Part shown: positions 19,322 through 28,536 of the stretch, in pieces
Layout: the number at the start of each line of letters is the position of its first letter
How positions within the stretch are numbered: the stretch's first letter is position 1
NCBI RefSeq assembly: GCF_900215485.1
Contig: NZ_OCMZ01000001.1
Location: 620,001-684,000, forward strand
Length of the DNA: 64,000 nucleotides
Direction of reading: 5' to 3'
DNA from: Nitrosovibrio sp. Nv4
Lineage (GTDB): Bacteria; Pseudomonadota; Gammaproteobacteria; Burkholderiales; Nitrosomonadaceae
Position numbers and translations under genes: made by a program
The notes under the pieces: generated by a model
Database searches by the model: none
Told to the model about the DNA's origin: nothing
The model's input: only the letters and a program-made list of their open reading frames with translations

Positions 19322-19473
19322 CGGGCACCGTTGGCCATCTTCGGGCGTCGATTGTTCTTGTATAGCTGGCTCATCTGCCGCCAATTATCCAGTCCAGCTT
19401 TTGCCTCATTTATCCGTATCGGGATCTCTATTAGAGTAGAGAACATTATATTTGCGAATGTTAAAATGAATGC

Positions 19474-20514
19474 ATGCTCTATTCCTTGCTCCGACCGCTG
19501 TTATTCAGTCTAGACCCAGAAGCAGCTCATCGCGTTACATTCGATGGACTCGAGAAAGCTCACCGGCTTGGCATGCTTGGCAGTGGTCCGATACGTTGCC
19601 AGTCCCGCAATGTCATGGGCCTCGATTTTCCCAATCCTGTCGGGATGGCCGCCGGGCTGGATAAGGACGGGGAACACATCGAGGCTCTCGCCGCGCTCGG
19701 CTTCGGTTTTATTGAAGTCGGCACGGTCACACCTCGTCCCCAACCGGGGAACCCGAAACCACGGCTGTTCCGTATACCCCGGGTAAATGCCATTGTCAAC
19801 CGCATGGGCTTCAATAACCATGGTATAGACAATCTCCTGACGAATGTCAGGCATGCGAATTACAGCGGTATACTCGGTATCAATATTGGCAAAAATTTTG
19901 ATACACCAGTGGAAAAAGCCGTTGACGATTACCTGATTTGCCTACGCAAGGCCTATCGCTATGCCGGTTATGTCGCAGTCAACATTTCTTCGCCCAATAC
20001 ACCCAACCTGCGTCAACTGCAAAACGAAGAGGAATTGGATCATCTGTTGCGCATACTGAAACTGAACCAGCAAAAACTGGCTGATGAACACGGAAAATAT
20101 ACGCCCCTGGTGGTGAAAATCGCTCCTGATCTGGAGCCGCCACAAATTGACTCCATCGCATCGCTATTGATGAAACATCGAGTTGACGGGGTTATCGCCA
20201 CGAATACCACGCTCTCACGGGCCGGAATAGAAACAATGCCGCATGCGAGCGAAGCCGGCGGATTAAGTGGAGCGCCGCTCACAGAGCGTGCCACCGCCGT
20301 CATCCGCCGCTTACATGATATGCTGCAAGGAGCACTGCCCATTATCGGCGTCGGCGGCATTATGCGCGCGGCGGATGCGAAGGAAAAAATCGAGGCGGGA
20401 GCAAGTCTGGTACAAGTATACAGCGGTCTGATTTATCGCGGCCCCGATCTGGTGCGCGAGATTGCGCAAGCTTTATGCGTAGCGGATACGCCGCATTCCG
20501 ACGCGCGGATTTAA
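19474..20514 (+). CDS. pyrD: dihydroorotate dehydrogenase (quinone), class 2
   Basis: A 346-residue membrane-associated flavoprotein of pyrimidine synthesis that passes electrons to quinone. The N-terminal amphipathic helix ([19 protein letters not shown]) is typical of class 2. FMN and catalytic segments are [15 protein letters not shown] ([11 protein letters not shown]), [19 protein letters not shown] with the catalytic Ser, [14 protein letters not shown] and GVGGI. Full length. The rnfB-like gene starts one base after its stop. Confidence 0.96.
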   Translation: MLYSLLRPLLFSLDPEAAHRVTFDGLEKAHRLGMLGSGPIRCQSRNVMGLDFPNPVGMAAGLDKDGEHIEALAALGFGFIEVGTVTPRPQPGNPKPRLFRIPRVNAIVNRMGFNNHGIDNLLTNVRHANYSGILGINIGKNFDTPVEKAVDDYLICLRKAYRYAGYVAVNISSPNTPNLRQLQNEEELDHLLRILKLNQQKLADEHGKYTPLVVKIAPDLEPPQIDSIASLLMKHRVDGVIATNTTLSRAGIETMPHASEAGGLSGAPLTERATAVIRRLHDMLQGALPIIGVGGIMRAADAKEKIEAGASLVQVYSGLIYRGPDLVREIAQALCVADTPHSDARI

Positions 20515-20515
20515 T

Positions 20516-21253
20516 ATGAAAGAAAATTTACTGGTAGCGGAAATCGACGCCATTCTGCCGCAAACGCAATGCCGCCGATGCGGATTCCCTGGCTGCAGGC
20601 CATACGCGGCGGCCATCGTGGAGGGGCGCGCGGAGATCAACCAATGCCCCCCGGGCGGAGAGAAGGGTGTCCGAAAGTTGGCGGAATTGCTTGGGGTGAG
20701 CCCAATGCCCCTGAATGCTGCTCATGGTATCTCTAACCCTGAAGAAGTGGCGTTGATCAATGAACAATTATGCATAGGCTGTACCCTATGCATTCAGGCT
20801 TGTCCGGTAGACGCTATCGTAGGTGCTGCAAAGCAGATGCATACCGTGATTGCTGCAGAGTGCACCGGTTGCGAACTATGCGTGGCGCCATGCCCTGTCG
20901 ACTGTATCCACATGGTTCAAGCCAACCGGCAACCCCCTGTCACTTGGGATAAATCCCTTGGTGGACTGAATACTGGCCTGGAATACGAACGCGAAAAAGC
21001 AGCGGCTGATCGCGCACGTTCGCGTTACCAGTTCAGGTCGGAAAGGCTTGAGCGTGAAAAACAGGAATGCCAGGAAAGACTCGCCCAAAAAGCCGAAGTA
21101 ATGGCACTTGGGAACGGTTCATCAGCGGCAGTCAATCTCAAAAAAGCAACTGTCCAAGCCGCCTTGGAGCGTGCGAGGACTGCTTACGCTCAGACCTCGA
21201 AGAAAAACAACAACGCAGAACCATCGACAGGCATTTCTTTTCCCAATTCATGA
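20516..21253 (+). CDS. rsxB: orphan RnfB/RsxB-like iron-sulfur protein
   Basis: A 245-residue ferredoxin-type protein. The N-terminal Fe-S domain has [13 protein letters not shown] and a further Cys in NQCPPGG, as in RnfB. Two 4Fe-4S ferredoxin motifs follow ([16 protein letters not shown] and [16 protein letters not shown]), then a charged C-terminal tail. The usual N-terminal membrane helix of RnfB is missing and no other rnf/rsx gene is adjacent. It precedes nth with a 4-base overlap (ATGA), as in several betaproteobacteria. It might supply electrons or clusters, for example to the Nth Fe-S centre, but that is inference. Confidence 0.85.
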   Translation: MKENLLVAEIDAILPQTQCRRCGFPGCRPYAAAIVEGRAEINQCPPGGEKGVRKLAELLGVSPMPLNAAHGISNPEEVALINEQLCIGCTLCIQACPVDAIVGAAKQMHTVIAAECTGCELCVAPCPVDCIHMVQANRQPPVTWDKSLGGLNTGLEYEREKAAADRARSRYQFRSERLEREKQECQERLAQKAEVMALGNGSSAAVNLKKATVQAALERARTAYAQTSKKNNNAEPSTGISFPNS

Positions 21254-21882
21254 ATTCGAGCATACGCCGAGAGATTTTTACGCGCTTCAGGTCGGTTAAT
21301 CCTCACCCTACCACCGAGTTGGAGTACGGTTCACCGTTTGAATTGCTGGTAGCGGTGGTGCTTTCAGCCCAAGCCACCGACAAGGGCGTGAATCTCGCGA
21401 CACGCAAGCTGTTCGCCAAGGCTAACACACCGGAGAAAATTCTCGCGCTGGGGGAGGCTGGATTGCGGGAAGTCATCAAGAGCATCGGATTATACAAAAC
21501 CAAGGCAAAGAATATATTGGCAACATGCAGCATGCTCATCGAGCACCATGGCGGGGAAGTGCCAGGGACCCGTGAAGAATTGGAAAGACTTCCTGGCGTG
21601 GGACGCAAGACTGCCAATGTGGTATTGAATACCGCGTTCGGCCAGCCCACCATGGCAGTGGACACGCACATTTTTCGTGTAGCAAATCGTACCGGAATTG
21701 CCCGTGGAAAAACGGTGCTGGAGGTAGAGCTGAAACTTCTGAAGTGCATACCCAGGGAATTTCGCCATGATGCTCATCATTGGCTTATTTTACATGGGCG
21801 CTATGTATGCGTAGCGAGAAAACCGAAATGCGCCATATGTATCATCAATGACTTGTGCGAGTATGAGGAAAAGAATCTTTGA
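21250..21882 (+). CDS. nth: endonuclease III
   Basis: A 210-residue DNA glycosylase/AP lyase repairing oxidised pyrimidines. The helix-hairpin-helix [14 protein letters not shown] contains the catalytic Lys, the catalytic Asp is in AVDTHIFRV, and the C-terminal 4Fe-4S loop has four cysteines in C-x6-C-x2-C-x5-C spacing ([17 protein letters not shown]). The ATG at 21250 overlaps the upstream stop; the open frame continues further upstream but only as a shadow of rsxB. Confidence 0.96.
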   Translation: MNSSIRREIFTRFRSVNPHPTTELEYGSPFELLVAVVLSAQATDKGVNLATRKLFAKANTPEKILALGEAGLREVIKSIGLYKTKAKNILATCSMLIEHHGGEVPGTREELERLPGVGRKTANVVLNTAFGQPTMAVDTHIFRVANRTGIARGKTVLEVELKLLKCIPREFRHDAHHWLILHGRYVCVARKPKCAICIINDLCEYEEKNL

Positions 21883-21928
21883 CAAAAAAACCTGAAAGAA
21901 AACAGTATTGCTGCAGTATTACAACTTG

Positions 21929-22357
21929 ATGTTCAATCCCTCCAGAGAACAGGCGCGCCAGTTCTTCTTTGATACCTGGCGAAAATACCGGCAGCAGGAA
22001 ATGCTTTCTCCTATGGAAGACATGGCGCTTGAAGTCATTTTGCTTCATCCGGAATATCATGCGATGCTTGACGACCCGGAGCGCTATCAGGACAAGGATT
22101 ATTTACCGGAAATGGGCAATACCAATCCTTTTCTGCACATGAGCATGCACATTGCCATCAAGGAGCAGCTTTCGATAGACCAGCCCGTCGGCATTCGCAA
22201 ACGATTCGAGCGTCTGCTTAAATTAACCCGCGATGAGCATGCTGCCATGCATGAGGTAATGGAATGCCTCGCAGAAATGATCTGGCAGGCGCAGCGCAAC
22301 CAGTCTGCGTTTGATGCTTCAATTTATTTTGAATGTCTGGACCGGCGGGGAAATTAA
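21929..22357 (+). CDS. DUF1841 family protein
   Basis: A 142-residue cytoplasmic protein matching the DUF1841 family common in beta- and gammaproteobacteria: MFNPSREQARQFFFDTWRKY at the start, LHPEYHAMLDD, and the conserved NPFLHMSMHIAIKEQLSIDQP in the middle. Function unknown; helical. The start is chosen at ATG 21929 because the family normally begins MFNPSR. An in-frame TTG at 21908 would add seven residues. It lies 46 bp after nth, probably in the same transcript. Confidence 0.88.
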   Translation: MFNPSREQARQFFFDTWRKYRQQEMLSPMEDMALEVILLHPEYHAMLDDPERYQDKDYLPEMGNTNPFLHMSMHIAIKEQLSIDQPVGIRKRFERLLKLTRDEHAAMHEVMECLAEMIWQAQRNQSAFDASIYFECLDRRGN

Positions 22358-22424
22358 TGCGGTTGGCGAGGCGATGCCTCCGGCAACTGGACATCCTGAA
22401 GGGGCACGTTTACCTGCCTTTCAG

Positions 22425-22590
22425 GAACCTCTGAACAATTCCACATGTTGGGACTGCGGATCTTGTAGCGTTGCGGAAATCGGCCACTCGTTGCGCGCGT
22501 GGCCGATGGACATCGGCCAACCACAGTCTCTGTTATGCGTTGTGATTGCCCGGTTTACAGTTCATCTGGCACGAAGTTGTTCAGAGGTTC
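22425..22590. mobile_element. putative MITE-like palindromic element
   Basis: A 166-bp non-coding segment bounded by a perfect 14-bp terminal inverted repeat, GAACCTCTGAACAA at 22425-22438 and TTGTTCAGAGGTTC at 22577-22590. An internal hairpin (ATCGGCCAC at 22479-22487 pairing with GTGGCCGAT at 22499-22507) lies near the middle. No ORF inside looks coding. It sits between the convergent DUF1841 and cytochrome genes. No clear target duplication is seen. It could instead be a long terminator structure. Confidence 0.4.
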
Positions 22591-22633
22591 TTAAACGAAC
22601 AGAAGGAAAGATTCTTCCCATGCGCTCGCCTGA

Positions 22634-22960
22634 TCAATATTTGGTCTTCAGACCAGACTGGCTGGCGTAATATGCCGAAACGTTCTCGATGTCTTCCTTG
22701 CTCAATGCGGCAGCCATACCCGCCATGATTGGGTCTTTTCGAACACCCGATTTATATTCGTTGAGGGATTTCATCAGGTAACTTGCATGCTGTCCGCCCA
22801 GTTTTGGAAAAGCGGGAGCGGGACTATTGCCATCCGGGCCGTGACACGCCGCACAAACCTCAGCCGCTTTTTTCTTGCCAGCTTCTGTATCAGCTGCCAT
22901 CCCGAGGCCGGAAATGAGCAGCAATGCGCCGCTCGCTGCGGCAATTACGAAATTTTTCAT
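22634..22960 (-). CDS. small c-type cytochrome (c553-like)
   Basis: A 108-residue periplasmic class I cytochrome c. The signal peptide spans residues 1-22 (cut after GLGMA). A single CAACH heme-attachment motif lies in KKAAEVCAACHGPDGNS, and an axial Met is expected in DPIMAGMAAAL. The ATG at 22960 fits the signal peptide; the open frame extends upstream without purpose. It is the second of a tandem pair with the next gene, separated by 25 bp. Likely an electron carrier to terminal oxidases or in ammonia-oxidiser electron flow (inference). Confidence 0.9.
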   Translation of the reverse strand: MKNFVIAAASGALLLISGLGMAADTEAGKKKAAEVCAACHGPDGNSPAPAFPKLGGQHASYLMKSLNEYKSGVRKDPIMAGMAAALSKEDIENVSAYYASQSGLKTKY

Positions 22961-22985
22961 GAGCCTTTCCTTGGGTAATGAGTGA

Positions 22986-23321
22986 TTATTTTTCGCTGGA
23001 GCCTGCATAATAGGCGGCCAGGTCTTCCATATCCTGTTGGGTCAGCGTATCGGCTATCGCTTTCATGGTGGGATGGTTCCGGTTGCCGTCTTTATACGCC
23101 TGCAGTGCTTTGATCAGGTATTCGGCGTGCTGGCCGCCTAGCCTGGGGACGTTATATACTGTCGGGTAAGATGTCCGATATCCTTCTATCCCATGACAAC
23201 CGATACATGCGGTATTTTTCTTCTTCCCTGCAGCCGGATCTCCAGCTGCCTGAGCGGTACCGCCTAATGCCATAAGCATACCGCACGCAAATAAAAAACT
23301 CCCTATTGCTGGTGGTTTCAT
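22986..23321 (-). CDS. small c-type cytochrome (c553-like)
   Basis: A 111-residue periplasmic class I cytochrome c with signal peptide (1-25, ending GTAQA) and one CIGCH heme motif in NTACIGCHGIEGY. The axial Met is probably in HPTMKAIADTL. It shares the LGGQHAEYL...Y block with the neighbouring cytochrome, so the pair arose by duplication. Its ribosome binding site lies in a small inverted repeat (CTCTTTTT at 23332 and AAAAAGAG at 23342), which could modulate translation. Confidence 0.9.
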   Translation of the reverse strand: MKPPAIGSFLFACGMLMALGGTAQAAGDPAAGKKKNTACIGCHGIEGYRTSYPTVYNVPRLGGQHAEYLIKALQAYKDGNRNHPTMKAIADTLTQQDMEDLAAYYAGSSEK

Positions 23322-23413
23322 TATTAGTGCCCTCTTTTTTCAAAAAGAGCGACTCTAAACGATGTGCCATTCCTGGTCAATGAATAAAACACAAAGTTAT
23401 AAGGAACTTATCT

Positions 23414-25336
23414 CTATATCTTTTGTCCGGATGTTGACCTTTTGGTTTCCAGTTCCTCCCATCGCGCAAGATAATTCATGAGTTCGCTTTCGATGAAAGC
23501 AGCACGTTCTTGCAACACTCTGGTTTTTTCCGGATCATCACGGTAAATATCCGGCAAACATAGCTGGCGAGTAATCGCCGCCTGCTCCCCCTCCAGAACC
23601 TCTATTTTTCCCGGCAACTCTTCAAGTTCCCGGGTTTCCTTGTAACCCAGTTTAGCGCGAACGGGTGATTCATGCGTTTTGCCTGGCATGGGCTGTTGCG
23701 GTTTAGGCGCCGGTTGCTTCGCCGGCATTTTTACATGATCCTTCGCCCGCACCCAATCTTCATATCCTCCAACATATTCCCTCAATAGGCCACCACCTTC
23801 AAAAGCGATAACCTGAGTCACCACGTTGTCGAGAAATTCACGGTCATGGCTCACCAGAAACAACGTACCGGAGTAGTTTTGCAGCAATGCCTCCAGCAGT
23901 TCCAGGGTTTCGATATCCAGATCATTGGTTGGTTCATCAAGGACGAGTACATTAGCAGGCCGGGTAAACAGGCGCGCCAGCAACAGCCGGTTGCGTTCAC
24001 CGCCCGAAAGTGACTTTACCGGTGAACGGGCTCGCTGTGGCGAAAACAGGAAATCTTCCAGGTAGCTTATGACATGCTTCCTTGTTCCGCCGATATCGAT
24101 AAAATCAGCGCCTTGGCTAATCGTATCTATCAGCGTTGCTTCCTCATCGAGTTGTTCGCGCATCTGATCGAAATATGCCGCCGCGAGTTTGGTTCCAAGC
24201 CGGATATTGCCGGTATCGGGTTGCAGTTCGCCCAGTATCAGCTTCAGCAGAGTGGATTTCCCGGCGCCATTTGGCCCCAGCAATCCCACGCGATCGCCAC
24301 GCATGATCCGGCAGGAGAAATCGTCGATGATGACCTTGTCGCCATAACTTTTGCTGACATGCTCCAGTTCTGCCACCATCCGCCCGGATTTTGCACCTTC
24401 GTCCACGTTGAGATTAACCGTTCCCGAGCGCTCCCGCCGGGCTGCTCGCTCCAGCCTTAGCGCTTCCAGCCGCCGGACACGTCCTTCATTGCGAGTGCGG
24501 CGCGCCTGGACTCCTTTGCGTATCCATATTTCCTCCTGCGCCAGTACCTTGTCAAACTTCTGATTGTGGACCGCCTCAATTTCCAGCATCTCAGTTTTCT
24601 TTCGCTGGTACGCGGCGAAATCACCCGGAAAGCTGGTCAAATTGCCTCGATCAAGTTCGATAATCCGCGTTGCCACATTGCTCAGAAAGCGGCGATCATG
24701 TGTAACGAACAGTACGCTCCCGGCAAAATTCCTGAGTAGTCCTTCCAGCCATTCAATAGAGAGAAAGTCCAGATGATTGGTCGGCTCATCCAGTAGCAGT
24801 ACATCAGGTGATAGCACCAGCGCGCGAGCCAGTGCAACCCGTTTTTTTTGTCCGCCCGAAAGTTGCCCTACCATTGCATCCGCGGAAAGGTCCAGTTTGT
24901 CGATAGCGGTTTCCACTCTAGCCTGGATTCGCCACCCGTCCTGAGCTTCCAGCTGGGCTTGCAAATCCTCCAGACGCGAAAGGAGGGCATCGGTATCACC
25001 GACGCCGTCGCTCAAAAGGTGAGACGTTTCGTGATAATGGAGCAGCACCTGGCTTATTGCACCCAGTCCCTTCGATACTTCCTCAAATACAGTGAGGGCG
25101 GGGTCCAGGTCTGGCTCCTGCGGAACATACGCCAGCCTCAGCGCCGGGGCGCGCCAGATCATGCCGTCATCCGGTCTGGTTTGGCCCGCAAGAATGCGCA
25201 GTAAACTCGATTTTCCGCCGCCATTCCTGCCGATCAGCCCGATACGTTCACCCGGATCAAGCTGCAAGTCCACGTGATCGAGCAGCGTGTGATGGCCAAA
25301 GGCGAGAGAGGCTTTTTCAAGAGTGAGAAGAGGCAT
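23414..25336 (-). CDS. uup: ABC-F family ATPase Uup
   Basis: A 640-residue cytoplasmic ABC-F protein with two nucleotide-binding domains and no membrane part. Walker A motifs are GLIGRNGGGKSSLL (about 34-47) and GLLGPNGAGKSTLL (about 351-364). Signature motifs are LSGGQKKRVALARAL and LSGGERNRLLLARLF, and both Walker B segments read LLLDEPTNHLD and LVLDEPTNDLD. The C-terminal extension rich in Lys/Pro and then Glu/Leu coiled coil (after about residue 535) is the DNA-binding domain that marks Uup. Uup affects precise transposon excision and ribosome function. Confidence 0.93.
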   Translation of the reverse strand: MPLLTLEKASLAFGHHTLLDHVDLQLDPGERIGLIGRNGGGKSSLLRILAGQTRPDDGMIWRAPALRLAYVPQEPDLDPALTVFEEVSKGLGAISQVLLHYHETSHLLSDGVGDTDALLSRLEDLQAQLEAQDGWRIQARVETAIDKLDLSADAMVGQLSGGQKKRVALARALVLSPDVLLLDEPTNHLDFLSIEWLEGLLRNFAGSVLFVTHDRRFLSNVATRIIELDRGNLTSFPGDFAAYQRKKTEMLEIEAVHNQKFDKVLAQEEIWIRKGVQARRTRNEGRVRRLEALRLERAARRERSGTVNLNVDEGAKSGRMVAELEHVSKSYGDKVIIDDFSCRIMRGDRVGLLGPNGAGKSTLLKLILGELQPDTGNIRLGTKLAAAYFDQMREQLDEEATLIDTISQGADFIDIGGTRKHVISYLEDFLFSPQRARSPVKSLSGGERNRLLLARLFTRPANVLVLDEPTNDLDIETLELLEALLQNYSGTLFLVSHDREFLDNVVTQVIAFEGGGLLREYVGGYEDWVRAKDHVKMPAKQPAPKPQQPMPGKTHESPVRAKLGYKETRELEELPGKIEVLEGEQAAITRQLCLPDIYRDDPEKTRVLQERAAFIESELMNYLARWEELETKRSTSGQKI

Positions 25337-25466
25337 GGACAGGGAAAACTATTTCAGCAAAAATTGACAAGGGGCGCAATTCTGCCATGCCTGCCGCGGC
25401 TTGGCAAAAGAATACGGCGCGAGTTTCAACAGCAATTCCTGCCTGGTTGCGCAAGAACCGCGCCCG

Positions 25467-25979
25467 TCAGAGGTCGAGCGGCTCGCGCTGCAACTTTCGA
25501 TAAAGTGGCCGAGCGCGAGCCAGCGCCTGGCTTGCATCGCACCAGCCTTCGCAGGCGTTTCGTCCCGGCTGGCCTCGCCACATATTCAGCAATCCCTTGC
25601 ACTTGGCATAGAACTGGAAAAATTGCAGTACCTTCCGGCGTTGCAACGCATCTGGACAATAATCGGCACAGATAAGCTTGTCGTCTATCAGGCCGCCATC
25701 TGTCATCGTCACCGCGCCCCATGTCCTGACTTGTATCCTCGCACCCAGCGGTAATCGCGGACCGAGTACCAGCGCGTCCAGGAGATCGCCGTCAAGGCCT
25801 AGGTAATCCGGCACCGAGCCGTAGTTGAATGGACACGGCAGGGGTGAGACAAAGTCGACCGTGCCGGAGGATCCGCGCTTGAGAAAACTTCCCCTGGGAA
25901 CTTCCACCACTACCTCCACCACCGGCGGGTCAGGCAAATCCTGGCGGGCGGTGTTTCGGCTTTCATTGACATCGTTCAC
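25467..25979 (-). CDS. divergent inorganic pyrophosphatase
   Basis: A 170-residue protein of the soluble family I inorganic pyrophosphatases. Conserved parts are VVEVP, FLKRG, PCPFNYG, LDGDLLDALVLGPRLPLG and MTDGGLIDDKLI, carrying the usual metal-binding Asp residues. Departures from the E. coli enzyme are visible: the signature DGDP is DGDLLD, the Arg of the VDRF segment is missing (here VDFVSP), and the C-terminal HYKDLEKGKW block is degraded to FYAKCKGLLNMW. It may have altered activity or a different substrate. The start is GTG at 25979 close behind GAGG. Confidence 0.8.
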   Translation of the reverse strand: MNDVNESRNTARQDLPDPPVVEVVVEVPRGSFLKRGSSGTVDFVSPLPCPFNYGSVPDYLGLDGDLLDALVLGPRLPLGARIQVRTWGAVTMTDGGLIDDKLICADYCPDALQRRKVLQFFQFYAKCKGLLNMWRGQPGRNACEGWCDASQALARARPLYRKLQREPLDL

Positions 25980-26025
25980 AACCTCATCCCGACGTTATCC
26001 GCTTTTTCCCAACCTTGCCCCCGTT

Positions 26026-26862
26026 TCACTGCCCGATCTCGCCGCTATTTCTTTCAACCAGCAGTGTATACAGTCTGCGGCTATCAGCGCGCAGCACGGT
26101 AAACCTGAAAGCGCCAACGACTACCGATTCGCCTCGTTTGGGCAGCCGTCCGAATTCGTGCAGCACCAGGCCTCCGATCGTGTCGTAATCCACATCACTT
26201 AATTCGGCACCAAGCCTTTCGTTGAAATCCGAAATTTCAGTGATAGCCTTGACCCGATAATGGCCATTCGCGTCCTGCACAACGTTATCCTCGGCCTCGT
26301 CGAAATCGTGTTCATCCTCGATTTCGCCGACGATCTGCTCCAGTACGTCTTCGATCGTGACCAACCCCGCTACGCCGCCGTACTCATCCACCACGATGGC
26401 TATATGGTTGCGGTTGCTGCGAAAATCCTTGAGTAATACGTTGAGTCGCTTGGATTCCGGGATAAATACCACTGGCCGCAGCATGTCACGTACGTCAAAC
26501 TCTTCCTCTCCCGCATAAAAACGCAGTAAATCCTTTGCGAGTAATATACCGATCACATTATTTCTATCATTTTCGATGACAGGAAAGCGCGAGTGTGCAG
26601 TTTCGATAACCAACGGGATGAACTTATCCGGCGTTTCGCTGATATCGATCACACTCATTTGGGAACGAGGAATCATGATGTCGCGAGCCTGCATTTCGGA
26701 TACCTGTATCACGCCTTCGATCATGCTCAGAGCGTCCGAATCAAACAAATTGTGCTCAAAGGCGGAATGCAATAACGCTGTCAGCTGTTCGCGATCACCG
26801 GGCTCGCGCAGGAGAAGCGCCTTGACGCGTTCGAACCAGCCAGGTTTGGGAGGGTCATCCAT
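26026..26862 (-). CDS. corC: CBS-domain protein CorC/HlyC family
   Basis: A 278-residue cytoplasmic protein with two CBS domains (about 70-125 and 135-190, containing ARDIMIPRSQM and VDEYGGVAGLVTIEDVLEQIVGEI) and a C-terminal CorC_HlyC transporter-associated domain (YRVKAITEISDFNERLGAEL to the end). The family is linked to magnesium and cobalt efflux. It follows ybeY by 79 bp in the miaB-phoH-ybeY-corC order that is conserved across proteobacteria. Confidence 0.93.
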   Translation of the reverse strand: MDDPPKPGWFERVKALLLREPGDREQLTALLHSAFEHNLFDSDALSMIEGVIQVSEMQARDIMIPRSQMSVIDISETPDKFIPLVIETAHSRFPVIENDRNNVIGILLAKDLLRFYAGEEEFDVRDMLRPVVFIPESKRLNVLLKDFRSNRNHIAIVVDEYGGVAGLVTIEDVLEQIVGEIEDEHDFDEAEDNVVQDANGHYRVKAITEISDFNERLGAELSDVDYDTIGGLVLHEFGRLPKRGESVVVGAFRFTVLRADSRRLYTLLVERNSGEIGQ

Positions 26863-26941
26863 AAGTGGTTGACATTATTCTCTAAAAATCAAATTTAACT
26901 TCGTTGAACAGGAAAGAGCCGATAATGACGCAATTTCATGA

Positions 26942-27496
26942 TCAATGTTCTTCGGTAGACCGCTGATGTTCCCGGTAAGGATTTTCATATCCCAGCCTTC
27001 CAAGAATTTCAATCTCCAGTCGCTCCATTACCGCTGCGTCGGCGTCGTTTTCATGGTCGTAGCCCTGTAGATGCAGGACGCCATGTATCGTAAGGTGAGC
27101 ATAATGCGCGGTCAGGCTTTTGTGCTGCTGCCCCGCCTCATTTTCTATCACGGGCGCACACAGCACAATGTCGCCAGCCAATCGCTCGCCATTAGATCGT
27201 GGACCAGATCGAGCATCGGGTGCGACAGCGTCGTAAACAAACGTCAGCACGTTCGTAGCGTAATCTCGATCGCGAAAATCCCGGTTGAGGCTGCGGCCCT
27301 CGGTTTCATCAACGATGCGCAACACAATTTCCGCATCCTGCGTCAATGCTGCCTTGATCCATGTGCGAAATGCCGAGCGAGGGGGCACGTCCGATGCGTG
27401 AGTAACGTATTGTGCCGTTAATTTCAATTTCGGAGACTTCGTTTCCTGACTCGCAACCCCTCCTGGCGAACCGGAAGCGCTACTCTTTTTTTTCAT
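26942..27496 (-). CDS. ybeY: endoribonuclease YbeY
   Basis: A 184-residue single-strand-specific metallo-endoribonuclease that matures 16S rRNA 3' ends and takes part in ribosome quality control. The zinc motif HGVLHLQGYDHENDADAAVME supplies three His. SLNRDFRDRDYATNVLTF is the family core. The N-terminus carries an extra basic, low-complexity stretch of roughly 25 residues. Two in-frame starts, ATG 27496 and ATG 27511, both lie inside the end of phoH; 27496 is chosen as the later one. Overlap with phoH implies coupling. Confidence 0.93.
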   Translation of the reverse strand: MKKKSSASGSPGGVASQETKSPKLKLTAQYVTHASDVPPRSAFRTWIKAALTQDAEIVLRIVDETEGRSLNRDFRDRDYATNVLTFVYDAVAPDARSGPRSNGERLAGDIVLCAPVIENEAGQQHKSLTAHYAHLTIHGVLHLQGYDHENDADAAVMERLEIEILGRLGYENPYREHQRSTEEH

Positions 27497-28454
27497 ACTT
27501 TTCGTAGGCATTGACAATTCTTTGCACCAGCGGATGTCGCACCACATCTTCTGCGTCAAAATGTGCAAAAGCGATTCCACGCACCTTTTCCAGAACCTGT
27601 TTTGCTTCTACCAGACCGCTTTTCTGGTGTTTCGCCAGATCAATCTGCGTAATATCGCCGGTCACCACAGCCTTGGAGCCGAAGCCGATGCGAGTCAGGA
27701 ACATTTTCATCTGTTCGGGGGTGGTGTTTTGCGCTTCATCAAGGATGACAAAAGACTGGTTCAACGTGCGTCCGCGCATGAAAGCCAATGGCGCAACTTC
27801 AATTGCGCTCCGCTCAAACTGCTTGCTGGTTTTATCGAACCCCATCAGATCGTAAAGTGCGTCGTAGAGGGGGCGCAAATAAGGGTCCACTTTCTGCGCC
27901 ATGTCCCCAGGCAGAAAGCCCAGACGCTCCCCGGCTTCTACCGCCGGACGGACCAGCACAATCCGCGCAACGAGATCACGCTCCAGCGCATCCACCGCGC
28001 TTGCCACGGCAAGATAAGTTTTTCCCGTGCCCGCAGGGCCGATGGAAAAGGTAATGTCATGCGTCTGAATTTGTTGCAGATATTCAACTTGGCGTGGTGT
28101 CCGGCCCCGCAAATCGCTTCGTCGGGTAAGCAGCGCTGGTTCCACAATTTCTTTCGCGCCGGCAGCAGCATGCTTTTTCGAATGATGAGGATTCATCGCT
28201 TCGATCAGTCCCAGCTGAATTTGCTCAATGCTCAGATGATGCTGTGCCTGATTGTAAAAATTTTGCAATGCTTCTGCCGCAAGCAAAGCCTGGGCTGATT
28301 TACCGCGCAAACTGAAATGCTCCCCCCGGCGTGCGATGGCGACATCCAGTACGGTTTCAATCTGCCTGAGATTTTCGTCCAGCGCGCCGCACAGGTTGGC
28401 AAGACGCTGGTTATCGGCTGGGGAAAAAGAAATTTCGACGGGTGTGGATTTCAA
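27480..28454 (-). CDS. ybeZ: PhoH-like ATPase (YbeZ)
   Basis: A 324-residue PhoH-family ATPase. The P-loop FSIGPAGTGKTYLAV lies at about residues 135-149 and Walker B is FVILDEAQNTTPEQMK. The N-terminal region is KH-like. Conserved KLV-type segment LAFMRGRTLNQSF precedes Walker B. It is normally encoded with ybeY and is thought to act with it on RNA. It lies downstream of miaB, separated by the 102-bp tandem repeats. Confidence 0.94.
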   Translation of the reverse strand: MKSTPVEISFSPADNQRLANLCGALDENLRQIETVLDVAIARRGEHFSLRGKSAQALLAAEALQNFYNQAQHHLSIEQIQLGLIEAMNPHHSKKHAAAGAKEIVEPALLTRRSDLRGRTPRQVEYLQQIQTHDITFSIGPAGTGKTYLAVASAVDALERDLVARIVLVRPAVEAGERLGFLPGDMAQKVDPYLRPLYDALYDLMGFDKTSKQFERSAIEVAPLAFMRGRTLNQSFVILDEAQNTTPEQMKMFLTRIGFGSKAVVTGDITQIDLAKHQKSGLVEAKQVLEKVRGIAFAHFDAEDVVRHPLVQRIVNAYEKYEKKE

Positions 28455-28536
28455 AGGCGCGGTGAAGCGACGCAGTAAGTCGATAGTGAAGTCTTAATTC
28501 TGGCAGTGATAGACGTACTTTGCAAGGGCGCCCAAA

